DNA of 64,000 bases from Magnetospirillum sp. (GCA_027532905.1 JAPZUA010000002.1:620001-684000), one strand, 5' to 3'. Counted from the stretch's first letter, positions 35,054-44,722 are shown. The notes: generated by a model not told the origin, from the sequence alone. Numbers and translations: made by a program.

Positions 35054-37086
35054 CGCCGCCTCACGATCAGATTGCCGAAACGATCGACTGTCGCCGCCAG
35101 ATCGGGCTCGATCACGGTCGTTGCGTCCGGCTGTTCGAGAATGGCCGGACCTTCGATGCGCGCATCGACCGGCAGTGCGAGCCGGTCGTAGATCGCGGTT
35201 TCGGCCCATGCACCGTCGAACCAAACCGACCGCGTGCCTGTCTTGGCGGCGGCAACGCTGCCACCTTGCGGGGCGAGACGCGAAAGATCGATCTTCGGGC
35301 GCCTTCCCACGACCGCGACGCGCAACGTCAGCACGCGCATTTCGATGCCTTCGAGCAGTCGCCCGAAGGCGGCCTTGTAGGCTTTTTCGAAAGCCGCGCG
35401 AATGGCGGCCGCATCCGGCTTGGCATCGTCGAGCGGGACGGCCAGCGTGTGCGTTTGGCCGACATAGCTCATGTCGAGTTCCATTTCGCACGCGATCGCT
35501 TCAAGCTCGACGCCGGCGGCACGCACAAGGCGCTCGCCTTCTGTCGCGTAGTCGGCGATTGCTTTGCCGAGAGCTTGCGTATCGAGCGCGCCAAGCGGGC
35601 GGTTCACGGTGCGCACGAAATCGTGGCGCATGTCGGCAATTACGCAGCCCAAGGCCGACGTAACGCCGGGAAAGCGCGGCACGAGCGTGGCGCCAAGCCC
35701 TGTTTCTTTCATCAGCGCGCCGGCATGCAACGCACCCGCACCGCCGAACGGCATGAGCGCAAAACGCTGCGGATCGTGGCCGCGTTCGATCGATACAAGG
35801 CGCAAAGCACCCGCCATGCGGCTATTGGCCACGCGCGCGATCGCTTCTGCCGCCGCCAACGTCGCAAGCCCGAGTGGGACGGCAACATGCTGGTCGATGG
35901 CGCGTTTGGCGGCATCGATATCGAGGGAGGTGAGTTTGCCGCCGATGGGGCGTGCGGCATTGATGCGGCCCATCACGACATTGGCGTCGGTTACGGTCGG
36001 GCGCGTGGCACCCAGGCCGTAGGCGGCCGGGCCCGGATCGGAGCCCGCACTTTCGGGGCCGATCTGCAGCAGGCCACCGCGATCGACCCAGGCGATCGAT
36101 CCGCCGCCCGCACCGATCGTCGTGATCTCGATCATCGGCGTGCGTACGACCATGCCGAATTCGATCGTCGACTGTGCCGCAAGAGCCGCCTTGCCGTCGG
36201 CGATGAGGGCGACGTCGAAAGAGGTCCCGCCCATGTCGCCCGTCAGCACGTCGGCGAAGCCGGCACTCTTGGCGATGTGCGCAGCCGCAATCACGCCCGC
36301 AGCAGGCCCCGACAGAGCCGTGCGCACGGGCAGGCGTGCGGCCGTCTCGACCGACATGACGCCGCCGTTCGACTGCACGATCAGCAATTGGCCTTTTGCA
36401 CCGCCGTCGACAAGCCGCTTGTCGAGCCGCGACAGATAGGAAGCGACAACGGGCTGCAGATAGGCGTTCAGCGACGCCGTTGAGGCGCGTTCGAACTCGC
36501 GGATTTCGGGCAGGATTTCGTGCGACGCGGTCACGTACGGGTTCGGCCAAACTTTACGCAACGTCGCGAGGGCGGCGCGTTCGTTGGCGTCGTTGGCATA
36601 GGCGTTGATGAAAACGATCGCGACAGCCTCGGCACCGGCCGCGATCAGCTGGCGTGCCGCTGTCTCGACGGCGCCCAGATCTACCGCTTCGCGCACTGTG
36701 CCGTCAGCCAATGTGCGTTCGGGAACTTCAAGGCGCAGGTCGCGCGGGATGGCCGGCACGAACTCGCCCCACAGACCCCAGGTCTGGCGCCGGTCGCGGC
36801 GGCGCATTTCCAGCACATCGCGAAAGCCCCGCGTCATGATCACGCCGGTGCGCGCGCCTTTGCGCTCCAGCAACGCGTTGGTACCGACGGTCGTGCCGTG
36901 CACAACGGCGGCAATTCGCGCGAAATCCGCTTCGCCGGATTTAATGCCGGCGACGAAGCCGATCGACTGGTCGCCGCGCGTCGAGGGTACCTTGCGCGTT
37001 TGTGCCACGCCCGTGGCTTCGTCGAAGAAGAACAGATCGGTAAAGGTTCCGCCGACATCGACGCCGACGACAAGACTCGGTTTCAT
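35050..37086 (-). CDS. hyuA: Hydantoinase/oxoprolinase subunit A (HyuA family), second copy
   Basis: 678-residue HyuA-type subunit. The N-terminal VGVDVGGTFTDLFFF, the ASKHA segment GDMGGTSFDVALI and the FGGAGALHAGAL nucleotide contact are all present. It is only moderately similar to the copy at 18966-21011, so it is not a recent duplication. It overlaps HyuB upstream and the isochorismatase-fold gene downstream by 4 bases each. As in its relatives, ATP-driven opening of a cyclic amide or activation of a carbonyl is expected. Confidence 0.88.
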   Translation of the reverse strand: MKPSLVVGVDVGGTFTDLFFFDEATGVAQTRKVPSTRGDQSIGFVAGIKSGEADFARIAAVVHGTTVGTNALLERKGARTGVIMTRGFRDVLEMRRRDRRQTWGLWGEFVPAIPRDLRLEVPERTLADGTVREAVDLGAVETAARQLIAAGAEAVAIVFINAYANDANERAALATLRKVWPNPYVTASHEILPEIREFERASTASLNAYLQPVVASYLSRLDKRLVDGGAKGQLLIVQSNGGVMSVETAARLPVRTALSGPAAGVIAAAHIAKSAGFADVLTGDMGGTSFDVALIADGKAALAAQSTIEFGMVVRTPMIEITTIGAGGGSIAWVDRGGLLQIGPESAGSDPGPAAYGLGATRPTVTDANVVMGRINAARPIGGKLTSLDIDAAKRAIDQHVAVPLGLATLAAAEAIARVANSRMAGALRLVSIERGHDPQRFALMPFGGAGALHAGALMKETGLGATLVPRFPGVTSALGCVIADMRHDFVRTVNRPLGALDTQALGKAIADYATEGERLVRAAGVELEAIACEMELDMSYVGQTHTLAVPLDDAKPDAAAIRAAFEKAYKAAFGRLLEGIEMRVLTLRVAVVGRRPKIDLSRLAPQGGSVAAAKTGTRSVWFDGAWAETAIYDRLALPVDARIEGPAILEQPDATTVIEPDLAATVDRFGNLIVRRR

Positions 37087-38774
37087 TGGGCGGCGTCCTT
37101 GGCCTGTGCGGGATAGTCGCGGTTGGCGGCGGCTTGTGTCACATAGCCAAGGGCCACGTCACGGGCGATCGCGTTGGCCGGGCGTTCGTTCGGGAGGCCG
37201 TAGCCGCCCCCACCCGGCGTTTCGAGGCGCAGGCGGTCACCCTTGGCGATGTGCAGGCCGGTCATCTTCGATGCCATCGGCGGCTGCGCCGTGCCGCCGG
37301 TCGCGGTTGGATAGGAGAAGCGATTCATCGCGGCTTCCTTGCCACCCGCGACTCCCGGCGGAGCCGTGCGGCCGCGCTCGCCGAACAAGAACACGTCGGC
37401 TTGCTCTTCGAGCAATTCGAGTTCGTAGACGGCACCAAGCCCGCCGCGATGGCGTCCGGCACCGCCGCTGTCGGGCCGCAGCGCCCACTGCGTGAACAGT
37501 ACCGGATAGGCCGCTTCGAGAATTTCGACGGGCGGGATCGTCGCCGTCGAGATGGGTGCGTTGCCGTGGTTGAGCCCGTCGCTCTCGGGACTGCCGCCGA
37601 GGCCGCCGCCGAAGAACGAGAACATCACCCAGCGCCGCCCGTCGCGTCGGTGGCCTGCAAGCGACAGCGCGTTGATGGTGCCGTAGGCGCAGCCATTGAC
37701 GGCAAGCGGCGCCGCTTTGGCCAATGCCTGGAACACTACGTCGATCACGCGCAAGATCGTTTCGGTGTAGCCGCCAACGGGTTTGGGCGCTTGCGCGGAC
37801 AGCAGCGAGACTTCGGGGATCGTGAACGAGATCGGTTCGAGGCAACCCGCATTCGCTGGCACGTCGCGGAACACGTGCTTGAGCGCCACGTAGCACGACG
37901 CGATTGCAGTCGAACGCGCGATGTTGACGGGGCCCGCACAAGGCGGCGACGAGCGCGAGAAATCGAGCGACATCGTCTCGCCCTTCTTGACGATGTCGAG
38001 TGCTATTCTGAGCGGCACGTCGGAAATGCCGTCATTGTCGAGCCAGTCTTCGGCCGAATAGGTGCCATCGGGCAACTCGGCGATGCAGGCACGCATAAGC
38101 TTGGCGGCGCGCGCGCGCAATTCGCCGAATGTTTCGGCGATCACGGCACCGCCATACTGGTCGAGTAACGTGTCCATGCGCTTGACGCCGAGATCGAGCG
38201 CGTTGATCTGGCCCGACATGTCGCCGTACAGCGACAAGGGCAGGCGGCTGTTGCATTTGAGGATGTCGACAATGTCGGCATTGAGGCGCCCAGCCGAAAC
38301 GAGTTTCACAGGCGGGATATGCATGCCCTCCTGGAAGCTTTCGGTCGCCGCCGGATTGTAGTTGCCCGGCACGTTGCCGCCCACATCGTGCCAATGGCCG
38401 ACCGAGGCGAGCCAGCAGAAAAGCCGGCCGTCGCGGAAATAGGGGCGCACGAGCTTAAAGTCCGAAAGATGCGTGCCGCCGTCGTAGGGGTCGTTGAACA
38501 AGAATACGTCGCCATCCGCCAAGCTGCCGTCGCGCTTGACCTTGGCGATGACCGCGCGCACGGCAAACGCCATGACGCCGACGAAGATCGGCAATCCCGA
38601 TTTCCCCTGGACCAGCGTGTCGCCGTTCTCGGCGTCGTAGAGCCCGTGCGAGGCATCGTGCGCCTCGGCGATGATCGGATTGAAGGCGGTGCGGAACAAG
38701 GTTGCATCCATCTCGTCGGCGATTTGCTCGAGACGGCCTTTGAGGACGGCGAGGGTGACGGCGTCGATTGTCAT
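37083..38774 (-). CDS. hyuB: Hydantoinase/oxoprolinase subunit B (HyuB family), second copy
   Basis: 563-residue HyuB-type subunit with VFLFNDPYDGGTHLSD (about 89-104), GHWHDVGGNVPGN (about 126-138) and SGGAGRHRGGLGAVYELEL near the C terminus. Gene order here is HyuB then HyuA, the reverse of the 19-22.7 kb pair. The ATG overlaps the stop of the lyase gene as ATGA. It is part of one long minus-strand unit that runs from the GntR-proximal importer to the flavoprotein. Confidence 0.88.
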   Translation of the reverse strand: MTIDAVTLAVLKGRLEQIADEMDATLFRTAFNPIIAEAHDASHGLYDAENGDTLVQGKSGLPIFVGVMAFAVRAVIAKVKRDGSLADGDVFLFNDPYDGGTHLSDFKLVRPYFRDGRLFCWLASVGHWHDVGGNVPGNYNPAATESFQEGMHIPPVKLVSAGRLNADIVDILKCNSRLPLSLYGDMSGQINALDLGVKRMDTLLDQYGGAVIAETFGELRARAAKLMRACIAELPDGTYSAEDWLDNDGISDVPLRIALDIVKKGETMSLDFSRSSPPCAGPVNIARSTAIASCYVALKHVFRDVPANAGCLEPISFTIPEVSLLSAQAPKPVGGYTETILRVIDVVFQALAKAAPLAVNGCAYGTINALSLAGHRRDGRRWVMFSFFGGGLGGSPESDGLNHGNAPISTATIPPVEILEAAYPVLFTQWALRPDSGGAGRHRGGLGAVYELELLEEQADVFLFGERGRTAPPGVAGGKEAAMNRFSYPTATGGTAQPPMASKMTGLHIAKGDRLRLETPGGGGYGLPNERPANAIARDVALGYVTQAAANRDYPAQAKDAAQ

Positions 38775-39640
38775 TTGGGGTCCTTGGCTTCGTAGCGTTT
38801 GCCGTTGGTGAGCATCGCATCGGTGCCCAGTGCTGCATTGATGCGCACGAAATCGTACATGCGGTCGGCCATGCCGGCGGTAGTGCCGTTTTGCTTGAGG
38901 CCTGCAAAATAGCTTTCGAGCGCATGTGCGACCGCACGCGCAGTACCGCCGGGGAAGATCGCGATGCGAAAGCCGAGCGCTTGCAACTCGACTGCCGACA
39001 GCAGCGGCGTGCGTCCGCCTTCGACCATGTTGGCAAGAACCGGTAGGCGCTTGCCGAAGCGGCTTGCGACCTCCGCCAAGCCCGCGCGGTCGGGCGGGGC
39101 CTCGACGAACAGCACGTCAGCCCCGGCTTCGACATAGGCCTCGGCGCGGTCGAGGGCTGCGGCAAAACCTTCGACTGCGATCGCGTCTGTACGCGCCACG
39201 ATCAGCGTTTCGGCCGAGCGGCGTGCATCGAGCGCCGCCTTGATCTTGCCGACCATTTCGCCGGTCCCAACCACGCCCTTGTCGCGCAGATGGCCGCAGC
39301 GCTTGGGGAAGATCTGGTCTTCGAGCTGCAGCGCGTTCGCACCATTGCGTTCGAAGAGCCGCACAGTGCGCTGGACATTCAGCGCATTGCCGAAGCCCGT
39401 ATCGATATCGACGATAAGCGGGATCGTTGCGCGCTCGCGGATGGCGCCAAGCGTGTCGGCCGCTTCCGTTGCCGTCACGAGGCCGATATCGGGCAGACCG
39501 AAACGGCTATAGCAGATTGAAGCGCCCGAGAGATAGGCGGCCTCGAAGCCAGCCTGTTCCGCAAAACGGGTCGTGAGCCCGTCGTAAACGCCGGGGGCCA
39601 GCAGGATCTCCTGCTTTTGCAGGCGCGCACGCAGGCTCAT
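38771..39640 (-). CDS. Isocitrate lyase/PEP mutase superfamily lyase
   Basis: 289-residue TIM-barrel enzyme. The superfamily catalytic motif is K113-R-C115-G-H117, and the magnesium-binding VDIDTG (78, 80) and LED (107-108) are in place. The cysteine-containing loop marks true C-C lyases (methylisocitrate, 2,3-dimethylmalate) rather than PEP mutases. It is directly coupled by an ATGA overlap to the two-subunit hydratase upstream. Such a hydratase-lyase pair acts in the clostridial nicotinate pathway as dimethylmaleate hydratase and dimethylmalate lyase. The substrate here is not known. Confidence 0.85.
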   Translation of the reverse strand: MSLRARLQKQEILLAPGVYDGLTTRFAEQAGFEAAYLSGASICYSRFGLPDIGLVTATEAADTLGAIRERATIPLIVDIDTGFGNALNVQRTVRLFERNGANALQLEDQIFPKRCGHLRDKGVVGTGEMVGKIKAALDARRSAETLIVARTDAIAVEGFAAALDRAEAYVEAGADVLFVEAPPDRAGLAEVASRFGKRLPVLANMVEGGRTPLLSAVELQALGFRIAIFPGGTARAVAHALESYFAGLKQNGTTAGMADRMYDFVRINAALGTDAMLTNGKRYEAKDPK

Positions 39641-40128
39641 TTTCTTGCTGCCTTCAGTTTCTTTTCGAGATGGGGAATGAGGCCGCCGTCATTCAGCATC
39701 GCCAGCAAATGGGCGGGCAGCGCTTCGCATCGCAAAGCCAAGCCCGTGGTGCGGTTCTGGATCGTGCCGCGCGCGGCATCGACGGCGAGTTCGTCGCCTG
39801 CTGCGATCTTGTCGATATCGGCGCACACGAGCGGCGCCAAGCCGAGATTGACGGCGTTGCGGAAGAACAAGCCCGCAAACGACCGCGCAATAACCGCCGC
39901 GACGCCCAGATGTCGCAAAGCTTGCGGGGCTTGTTCACGCGACGAGCCCATGCCGAAATTGTCGCCGCCGACCACGAAGTCGCCCGCGCGTACGGTTGCG
40001 GCGAAAGTCGGATCGACCGCCTCGAGGCAATGGCGCGCAATGTCCTCGATGCCGAACTTCATGTAGAGGCCGGGGGCAAGCATGTCGGTATCGACATTAT
40101 CGCCGTAGACGAAGGCTTTGCCGCTCAT
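39637..40128 (-). CDS. Aconitase-type hydratase, small subunit (LeuD-like)
   Basis: 163-residue swivelling subunit of the 3-isopropylmalate dehydratase / homoaconitase family, short archaeal-type form. GDNVDTDMLAPG opens it and GDNFGMGSSREQAP is the phosphate/substrate-contacting loop. The substrate-recognition loop at 22-25 reads YMKF instead of the YLVY of isopropylmalate enzymes or YLRT of homoaconitases. That argues for another substrate such as maleate, citraconate or dimethylmaleate. The ATG at 40128 overlaps the large-subunit stop as ATGA. Confidence 0.87.
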   Translation of the reverse strand: MSGKAFVYGDNVDTDMLAPGLYMKFGIEDIARHCLEAVDPTFAATVRAGDFVVGGDNFGMGSSREQAPQALRHLGVAAVIARSFAGLFFRNAVNLGLAPLVCADIDKIAAGDELAVDAARGTIQNRTTGLALRCEALPAHLLAMLNDGGLIPHLEKKLKAARK

Positions 40129-41399
40129 TCCAGCATCTCCCGCGGATCGACGATGTGGCCCGCGACGGCCGCTGCTGCGACAGCATAGGGCGATCCGAGA
40201 TAGACTTTGGACTCGCGATGCCCCATGCGGCCTTTGAAATTGCGCGCCGTGGAAGAGAGGCAGACTTCGCCTTGCGCCAGTACGCCCGCACCGTAGCCCG
40301 CGCACGCACCGCAGCCGGTCGGCAACAGGATGGCGCCGGCTTCGAGCAGAATTGCGAGTGTGCCGTCGGCGGCTGCCGCTGCCGTCATGCGCTGCGAGGC
40401 GGGGGCGACGAGCAGGCGTGTGCCAGTCGCGACTTTGCGGCCTTTGAGAATGTTGGCGGCCATATGCAGGTCGGAGAGTTTGGCGCCCGTGCACGCCCCG
40501 ATATAGCACTGGTCGATCTTGGTGCCGCGATGCAGGTCAGCCGCATCGGAATTCTCGGGCGAATGCGGTGCGGCGATCTGCGGCGCCAACGCGCCGCAAT
40601 CCACGTGCCAGGTCGCTTCATACGACGCATCCGCATCGGACCGCCAGCGCGCAATTTCTGGATCGGCTGCGGAAGGGTTTGCGTTGCGCAGGAACGCGGC
40701 CGTCGTTGCGTCGGGCGCGATCAAACCGGTCTGGGCACCCAGCTCGGCCGACATGTTGGACAGCACCATGCGCTCCTCCATGCCGAGAGCGGCGATCGCC
40801 GTACCGGCATATTCGATGGCGTCGTAGCGGATCGTCGACATACCGATCTTGCGGCACAGATGCAGCATCACGTCTTTGGCGCATAGCCCCGCACCTAAGC
40901 GGCCGCCGAGCTCGATCCGGTGCGTGCGCGGCGTGCGCAGCCAGATTTCGCCGGTCGCGAGCACGCCCGCCATTTCAGTCGCACCGATCCCGAACATGTA
41001 GGCGCCAAATGCGCCGCCCGTGGGCGAATGCGAATCGCCGCCCACGCAGAACATGCCGGGCTTGAGATGGCCGCGCTCGGGCAGCACCACGTGGCAGATG
41101 CCCTGCATGTCGTGGAAATTCGCGATCGCGTTGTCGGCCGCCCATTTGCGCGTGAGATCGAGAATCGCGGCGCTTTCGCCGTCGACTGCCGGCACGTAAT
41201 GGTCAGAGACGAGCACGATCTTGGCCGGATCCCACACGCCCACACCGAGCCGTTCGAGCATCGGCTTCACGCGGCGCGGACCGCCCGAATCGTGCATCAT
41301 CGCAAGATCGACGCGGCAGGTAACGATGTCGCCGGGGGCGACACGCGATTGCCCGGCGGCATTGGCGACGATTTTCTCGGCGAGTGTCGATCCAAGCAT
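40125..41399 (-). CDS. Aconitase-type hydratase, large subunit (LeuC-like)
   Basis: 424-residue catalytic subunit, the length of archaeal-type LeuC/HacA rather than bacterial LeuC (about 470). The three [4Fe-4S] cysteines are C303 (IGACTG), C363 and C366 (PTGCGAC). GGDSHSPTGGAFGA (about 120-133) is the usual substrate loop. It adds or removes water across a C=C bond of a dicarboxylic acid together with the small subunit. Position in a catabolic operon with a lyase and an importer makes leucine synthesis unlikely. It begins 3 bases after the LivF-like gene stop. Confidence 0.88.
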   Translation of the reverse strand: MLGSTLAEKIVANAAGQSRVAPGDIVTCRVDLAMMHDSGGPRRVKPMLERLGVGVWDPAKIVLVSDHYVPAVDGESAAILDLTRKWAADNAIANFHDMQGICHVVLPERGHLKPGMFCVGGDSHSPTGGAFGAYMFGIGATEMAGVLATGEIWLRTPRTHRIELGGRLGAGLCAKDVMLHLCRKIGMSTIRYDAIEYAGTAIAALGMEERMVLSNMSAELGAQTGLIAPDATTAAFLRNANPSAADPEIARWRSDADASYEATWHVDCGALAPQIAAPHSPENSDAADLHRGTKIDQCYIGACTGAKLSDLHMAANILKGRKVATGTRLLVAPASQRMTAAAAADGTLAILLEAGAILLPTGCGACAGYGAGVLAQGEVCLSSTARNFKGRMGHRESKVYLGSPYAVAAAAVAGHIVDPREMLE

Positions 41400-41402
41400 C
41401 GG

Positions 41403-42113
41403 CTACATCCCCAAATAGGCTTTGCGCAATTCGGGGTCGTTGGCAAGTGCGCGCGCCTCGCCCGACAAAACGATGCGGCCGTTTTCCATGACGTAGGCGC
41501 GGTGTGCGATCGCGAGCGACTGCACGACGTTCTGCTCGACGAGCAGCACGGCAAGGCCCTCTTTATTAAGCCGTTCGATCAGCGCGAACATCTCTTCGAC
41601 AAGCAGCGGCGACAGGCCGAGCGAAGGTTCGTCGAGGATCAGCAGGCGCGGTTCGGCCATCAGGCCGCGGCCGATCGCGAGCATCTGCTGTTCGCCGCCC
41701 GACAAGGTTCCGGCTGCCTGCGCAAGGCGCTCGCGCAAACGCGGGAAGGTGTCGAGCACGCGTTCGAAGTTCCTTGCGCGATTGGCGTGGCCGCGGCGAT
41801 AGGCGCCGAGCAGCAGGTTCTCGCGCACCGAGAGATTGGGGAAGACGCGTCTTCCCTCGGGCACTTGGATTAGGCCCTTGGCGACGATCTGGGCGGGATC
41901 GCTTGCCGTGATGTCGTCGTCGCCGAAGTTTATGCGCCCTGCCCAGGCCCGATAGAGGCCGCTGACATTGTTGTTGAAGGTCGATTTGCCGGCCCCGTTG
42001 GAGCCGAGCAGGGCGACGATTTCGCCTGGCGCCACGTTGAGCGTGGCGCCGTGCAACACGGGGGCGGGGCCGTAGCCCGCGACGAGGTCTTGCACGGCGA
42101 GGAGGGCGGTCAT
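41403..42113 (-). CDS. livF: Branched-chain-type ABC transporter ATP-binding protein (LivF)
   Basis: 236-residue ATPase with Walker A GSNGAGKST, signature LSGGEQQMLAIGRGL and Walker B LLILDEPSLGLSP. These are the LivF marks of the hydrophobic amino-acid transporter class. The ATG overlaps the LivG-type stop as ATGA. Members of this class also import amides, urea and aromatic or dicarboxylic acids, so the substrate should be read from the catabolic genes downstream. Confidence 0.9.
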   Translation of the reverse strand: MTALLAVQDLVAGYGPAPVLHGATLNVAPGEIVALLGSNGAGKSTFNNNVSGLYRAWAGRINFGDDDITASDPAQIVAKGLIQVPEGRRVFPNLSVRENLLLGAYRRGHANRARNFERVLDTFPRLRERLAQAAGTLSGGEQQMLAIGRGLMAEPRLLILDEPSLGLSPLLVEEMFALIERLNKEGLAVLLVEQNVVQSLAIAHRAYVMENGRIVLSGEARALANDPELRKAYLGM

Positions 42114-42847
42114 GCGGATGCGCCTGCGATGCGTTGGGCGGCACCGTGCCCGAGATAGGCTTCGACGACTTCGGGCCGTGCGGCCACTTCCTGCGGAGTG
42201 CCCTCGGCAATCATGCGGCCCTGGTTCAGAACATAGACGCGCTCGGATAGGCGCATCACGGCGCGCATCACGTGTTCGATCAGCAGGACGGTCGTGCCGG
42301 CGTCGCGCACGGCGCGGATGATCGGCACGATCTCGTCGATTTCGGTCGGATTGAGGCCGGCCATGACCTCGTCGAGAAGGATGAGCTTCGGCGAGGTTGC
42401 CAGAGCCCGCGCCACCTCAAGCCGCTTGCGTCCGGCAACGGTCAAGGTGGCAGCCGGTTGGTCGAGCATACTGCCCATGCCGAGACGCGTTGCGATTTCG
42501 CCAGCCCGCGCAAGGGCCGTCTGCCGGTCGGGCTCGCGCAGATGGGCGCCGACCGCGATATTCTCGCGCACGCTAAGCGCGCCGAAGGGCTGCACGATCT
42601 GGAATGTGCGCACGAGGCCGCGCCGCGCGATCGCATGCGGCATGAGGCCGGTGATGTCGGCACCGTCGAACGTGACGCTGCCGCTGTCGGGTCTGTGGAA
42701 GCCCGTCATCGCAGCAAAAAGCGTGGTTTTGCCCGCACCGTTGGGGCCGATCAGCGCCACGATGCTGCCGGCCGCCACTTTCAGCGAGGCTTGCGAGACG
42801 GCGACCAGGCCGCCGAAGCGCTTGGTGATATTCTGCGCTTCAAGCAC
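42110..42847 (-). CDS. livG: Branched-chain-type ABC transporter ATP-binding protein (LivG)
   Basis: 245-residue ATPase with Walker A GPNGAGKTT, the LivG-type signature variant LTVAGRKRLEVARAL in place of LSGGQ, and Walker B KLILLDEVMAGLNP. This signature variant is known in part of the LivG family. The start is GTG at 42847, overlapping the LivM-type gene by 8 bases. It pairs with LivF downstream. Confidence 0.9.
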   Translation of the reverse strand: MLEAQNITKRFGGLVAVSQASLKVAAGSIVALIGPNGAGKTTLFAAMTGFHRPDSGSVTFDGADITGLMPHAIARRGLVRTFQIVQPFGALSVRENIAVGAHLREPDRQTALARAGEIATRLGMGSMLDQPAATLTVAGRKRLEVARALATSPKLILLDEVMAGLNPTEIDEIVPIIRAVRDAGTTVLLIEHVMRAVMRLSERVYVLNQGRMIAEGTPQEVAARPEVVEAYLGHGAAQRIAGASA

Positions 42848-43805
42848 GGTTGGTTACCTCGGCCTTGCGCTTGCGTCGCAAGAGGCCTGCAAGTCCGTCG
42901 GGCAGGAAGCGGACCATCACGACAAGCAGCACGCCGTAGAAGACGAGATGGATGCCGGGCGCATCGCCCATAATACGGCGCGCAAGTTCCGACGCCGCAT
43001 GGAGCACGACCGAGCCGATCAGAGGCCCGAAGATCGTGCCGAGCCCGCCGATGATCGGCACCAGCAGAATCTCGACCGAAATACCTGGCCCGTACGCAAG
43101 CGACGGATCGATATAGAGATAGAACTGCACATAAAGCACGCCGCCGACACCGGTCATCGCACCCGAAAGAGCGATGGCGCGGACCTTCAGCGCGTAGGCA
43201 TCGACGCCAAGGGCGGCAGCCGCCGCTTCGTTTTCGCGCACGGCCATGAGCTGGGCGCCGAAGCGGGAATTCTCGATGCGCCAGGCGAACCACAGCGACG
43301 CAAGAACCAGAACGAGCACGATGTAGTAGAAGCCGATCGGTCCCGGCTGCAATTGCGCCCAGCCCGGCTGCAGCGGCACGAACAACCCGACGCCGGCACC
43401 GGTGAACGCCACGGCATTGGCGAGAATGCGGAACACTTCGGCAAAGGCAAGTGTTACGAGCGCGAAATACGAGCCGCGCAAGCCGTAGCGAAACGAGAGA
43501 TAGCCGGCTGCCCAACCGACGGCACCGGCGGCCAAAGCGCCCAGCGGCAAGCCAAGCCACGGATTGAGCCCGAAGGCGGTCTGCGCAATCGCGGCCGCGT
43601 AGGCGCCCGTGCCGAAGAAAAGCGCGTGGCCGAACGAAAACTGGCCGCCATAGCCGCCCAGAATGTTCCAGGCCTGACCTAGATATGCGAACAACAACGT
43701 CGTGAATGCAAATTTGATCCAGAATCCGCCCTCCGCAACCAGCGGGAAGGCGAGGGCCGCAATCAGGCTCGCACCGAGCAGCATTCTTTGCAGCCATAAG
43801 CTCAT
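42840..43805 (-). CDS. livM: Branched-chain-type ABC transporter permease (LivM)
   Basis: 321-residue inner-membrane permease with about nine hydrophobic segments. The family core GYGGQFSFGHALFFGTGAYAAA is near the N terminus, and the coupling loop RFGAQLMAVRENEAAAAALGVDAYALK is in the middle. The ATG overlaps the LivH-type stop as ATGA. It forms the channel with LivH. Confidence 0.9.
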   Translation of the reverse strand: MSLWLQRMLLGASLIAALAFPLVAEGGFWIKFAFTTLLFAYLGQAWNILGGYGGQFSFGHALFFGTGAYAAAIAQTAFGLNPWLGLPLGALAAGAVGWAAGYLSFRYGLRGSYFALVTLAFAEVFRILANAVAFTGAGVGLFVPLQPGWAQLQPGPIGFYYIVLVLVLASLWFAWRIENSRFGAQLMAVRENEAAAAALGVDAYALKVRAIALSGAMTGVGGVLYVQFYLYIDPSLAYGPGISVEILLVPIIGGLGTIFGPLIGSVVLHAASELARRIMGDAPGIHLVFYGVLLVVMVRFLPDGLAGLLRRKRKAEVTNRA

Positions 43806-44677
43806 GCGAGGCGGCTCCCGAACAGACCGGTCGGACGAAACAGCAGCAATGCGATGAAAATGACGAAAATGCCAAGTTGGCCGAGTTGCTGGCCGAGAAA
43901 CAGACCGCCGACTGATTCGGTGACGCCTATCGCAAGGCCACCGACTAGCGCGCCCGTGAACGAACCCATACCGCCTAGCACCACAACCGTGAAGGCCACG
44001 AGCACGAACACGTTTCCGACACCGGGGCTCACATAAAACGAGGGAAGAAGCAGACAGGCCGCCGCACCGAGAACGGCGGTGCCGATGCCGAAACTAAGCG
44101 CAAAGACATGGTCGACGTCGATGCCGACGAGTTTTGCACCCTGGCGCTCTTTGGCGACGGCGCGGATTGCGCGGCCGAGATCGGTGCGCTCGATCGTCCA
44201 CCACAGCAATGCGGCGATGCCGAGGGCTGCCACGAAACCGATGGCGCGCGGATAGGGCACGAGGGCGATTCCGAGATCGAGCATCTCGTAGGAAATCGGT
44301 GTTTCGATCGTGCGCGTATCGGCACGGAAAAAATAGAGCGCGAGATTCTCGATCGCGATCGAAATGCCGAGTGTGACGAGCAGCACGTTCTGGTCCTTGC
44401 CGTGGCTCGCCTTGCCGATGACCCAGCGCTGCAGCGCGTAGCCCACGACGAAGAAAGCAGTCGCCAGCAGCGGCATGGCGAGATACGGATCAAGCCCGAG
44501 ACCGGCATGCGCGAAAAAGGCCGCGTAGAGGGCAGCCATCAGCAGACTGCCATGCGCGAAATTGATGATGTGCAGCACGCCGTAGATCAACGTGAGGCCG
44601 AGGGCGACGAGCGCGTAGACGGCACCCAATGTAAGCCCGTTCACGATCGACGGCAGCAGGATTTGAAATTCGATCAT
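43802..44677 (-). CDS. livH: Branched-chain-type ABC transporter permease (LivH)
   Basis: 291-residue inner-membrane permease. NGLTLGAVYALVALGLTLIYGVLHIINFAHG near the N terminus is the LivH hallmark. The coupling loop RAIRAVAKERQGAKLVGIDVD follows, and the C-terminal half is rich in GG-containing helices. It begins 53 bases after the binding-protein gene, beyond a perfect 11-bp hairpin. Confidence 0.9.
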   Translation of the reverse strand: MIEFQILLPSIVNGLTLGAVYALVALGLTLIYGVLHIINFAHGSLLMAALYAAFFAHAGLGLDPYLAMPLLATAFFVVGYALQRWVIGKASHGKDQNVLLVTLGISIAIENLALYFFRADTRTIETPISYEMLDLGIALVPYPRAIGFVAALGIAALLWWTIERTDLGRAIRAVAKERQGAKLVGIDVDHVFALSFGIGTAVLGAAACLLLPSFYVSPGVGNVFVLVAFTVVVLGGMGSFTGALVGGLAIGVTESVGGLFLGQQLGQLGIFVIFIALLLFRPTGLFGSRLA

Positions 44678-44693
44678 TGCAAGGAAAGCCGAA

Positions 44694-44722
44694 GGCGGTG
44701 CTGCACAAACGGCAGCACCGCC
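44694..44722. other. Perfect 11-bp intergenic hairpin between binding-protein and LivH genes
   Basis: GGCGGTGCTGC at 44694-44704 pairs with GCAGCACCGCC at 44712-44722 around a 7-base loop. It fills the 53-bp gap. No T-run follows in the minus-strand transcript, so partial attenuation or mRNA 3'-end protection is more likely than full termination. Confidence 0.5.

Noticed and set aside
39637-41399. Leucine biosynthesis leuCD
   Set aside because: No leuA or leuB is adjacent, the subunits are archaeal-type length, the small-subunit loop is not YLVY, and the genes are embedded in an import-and-degradation operon.
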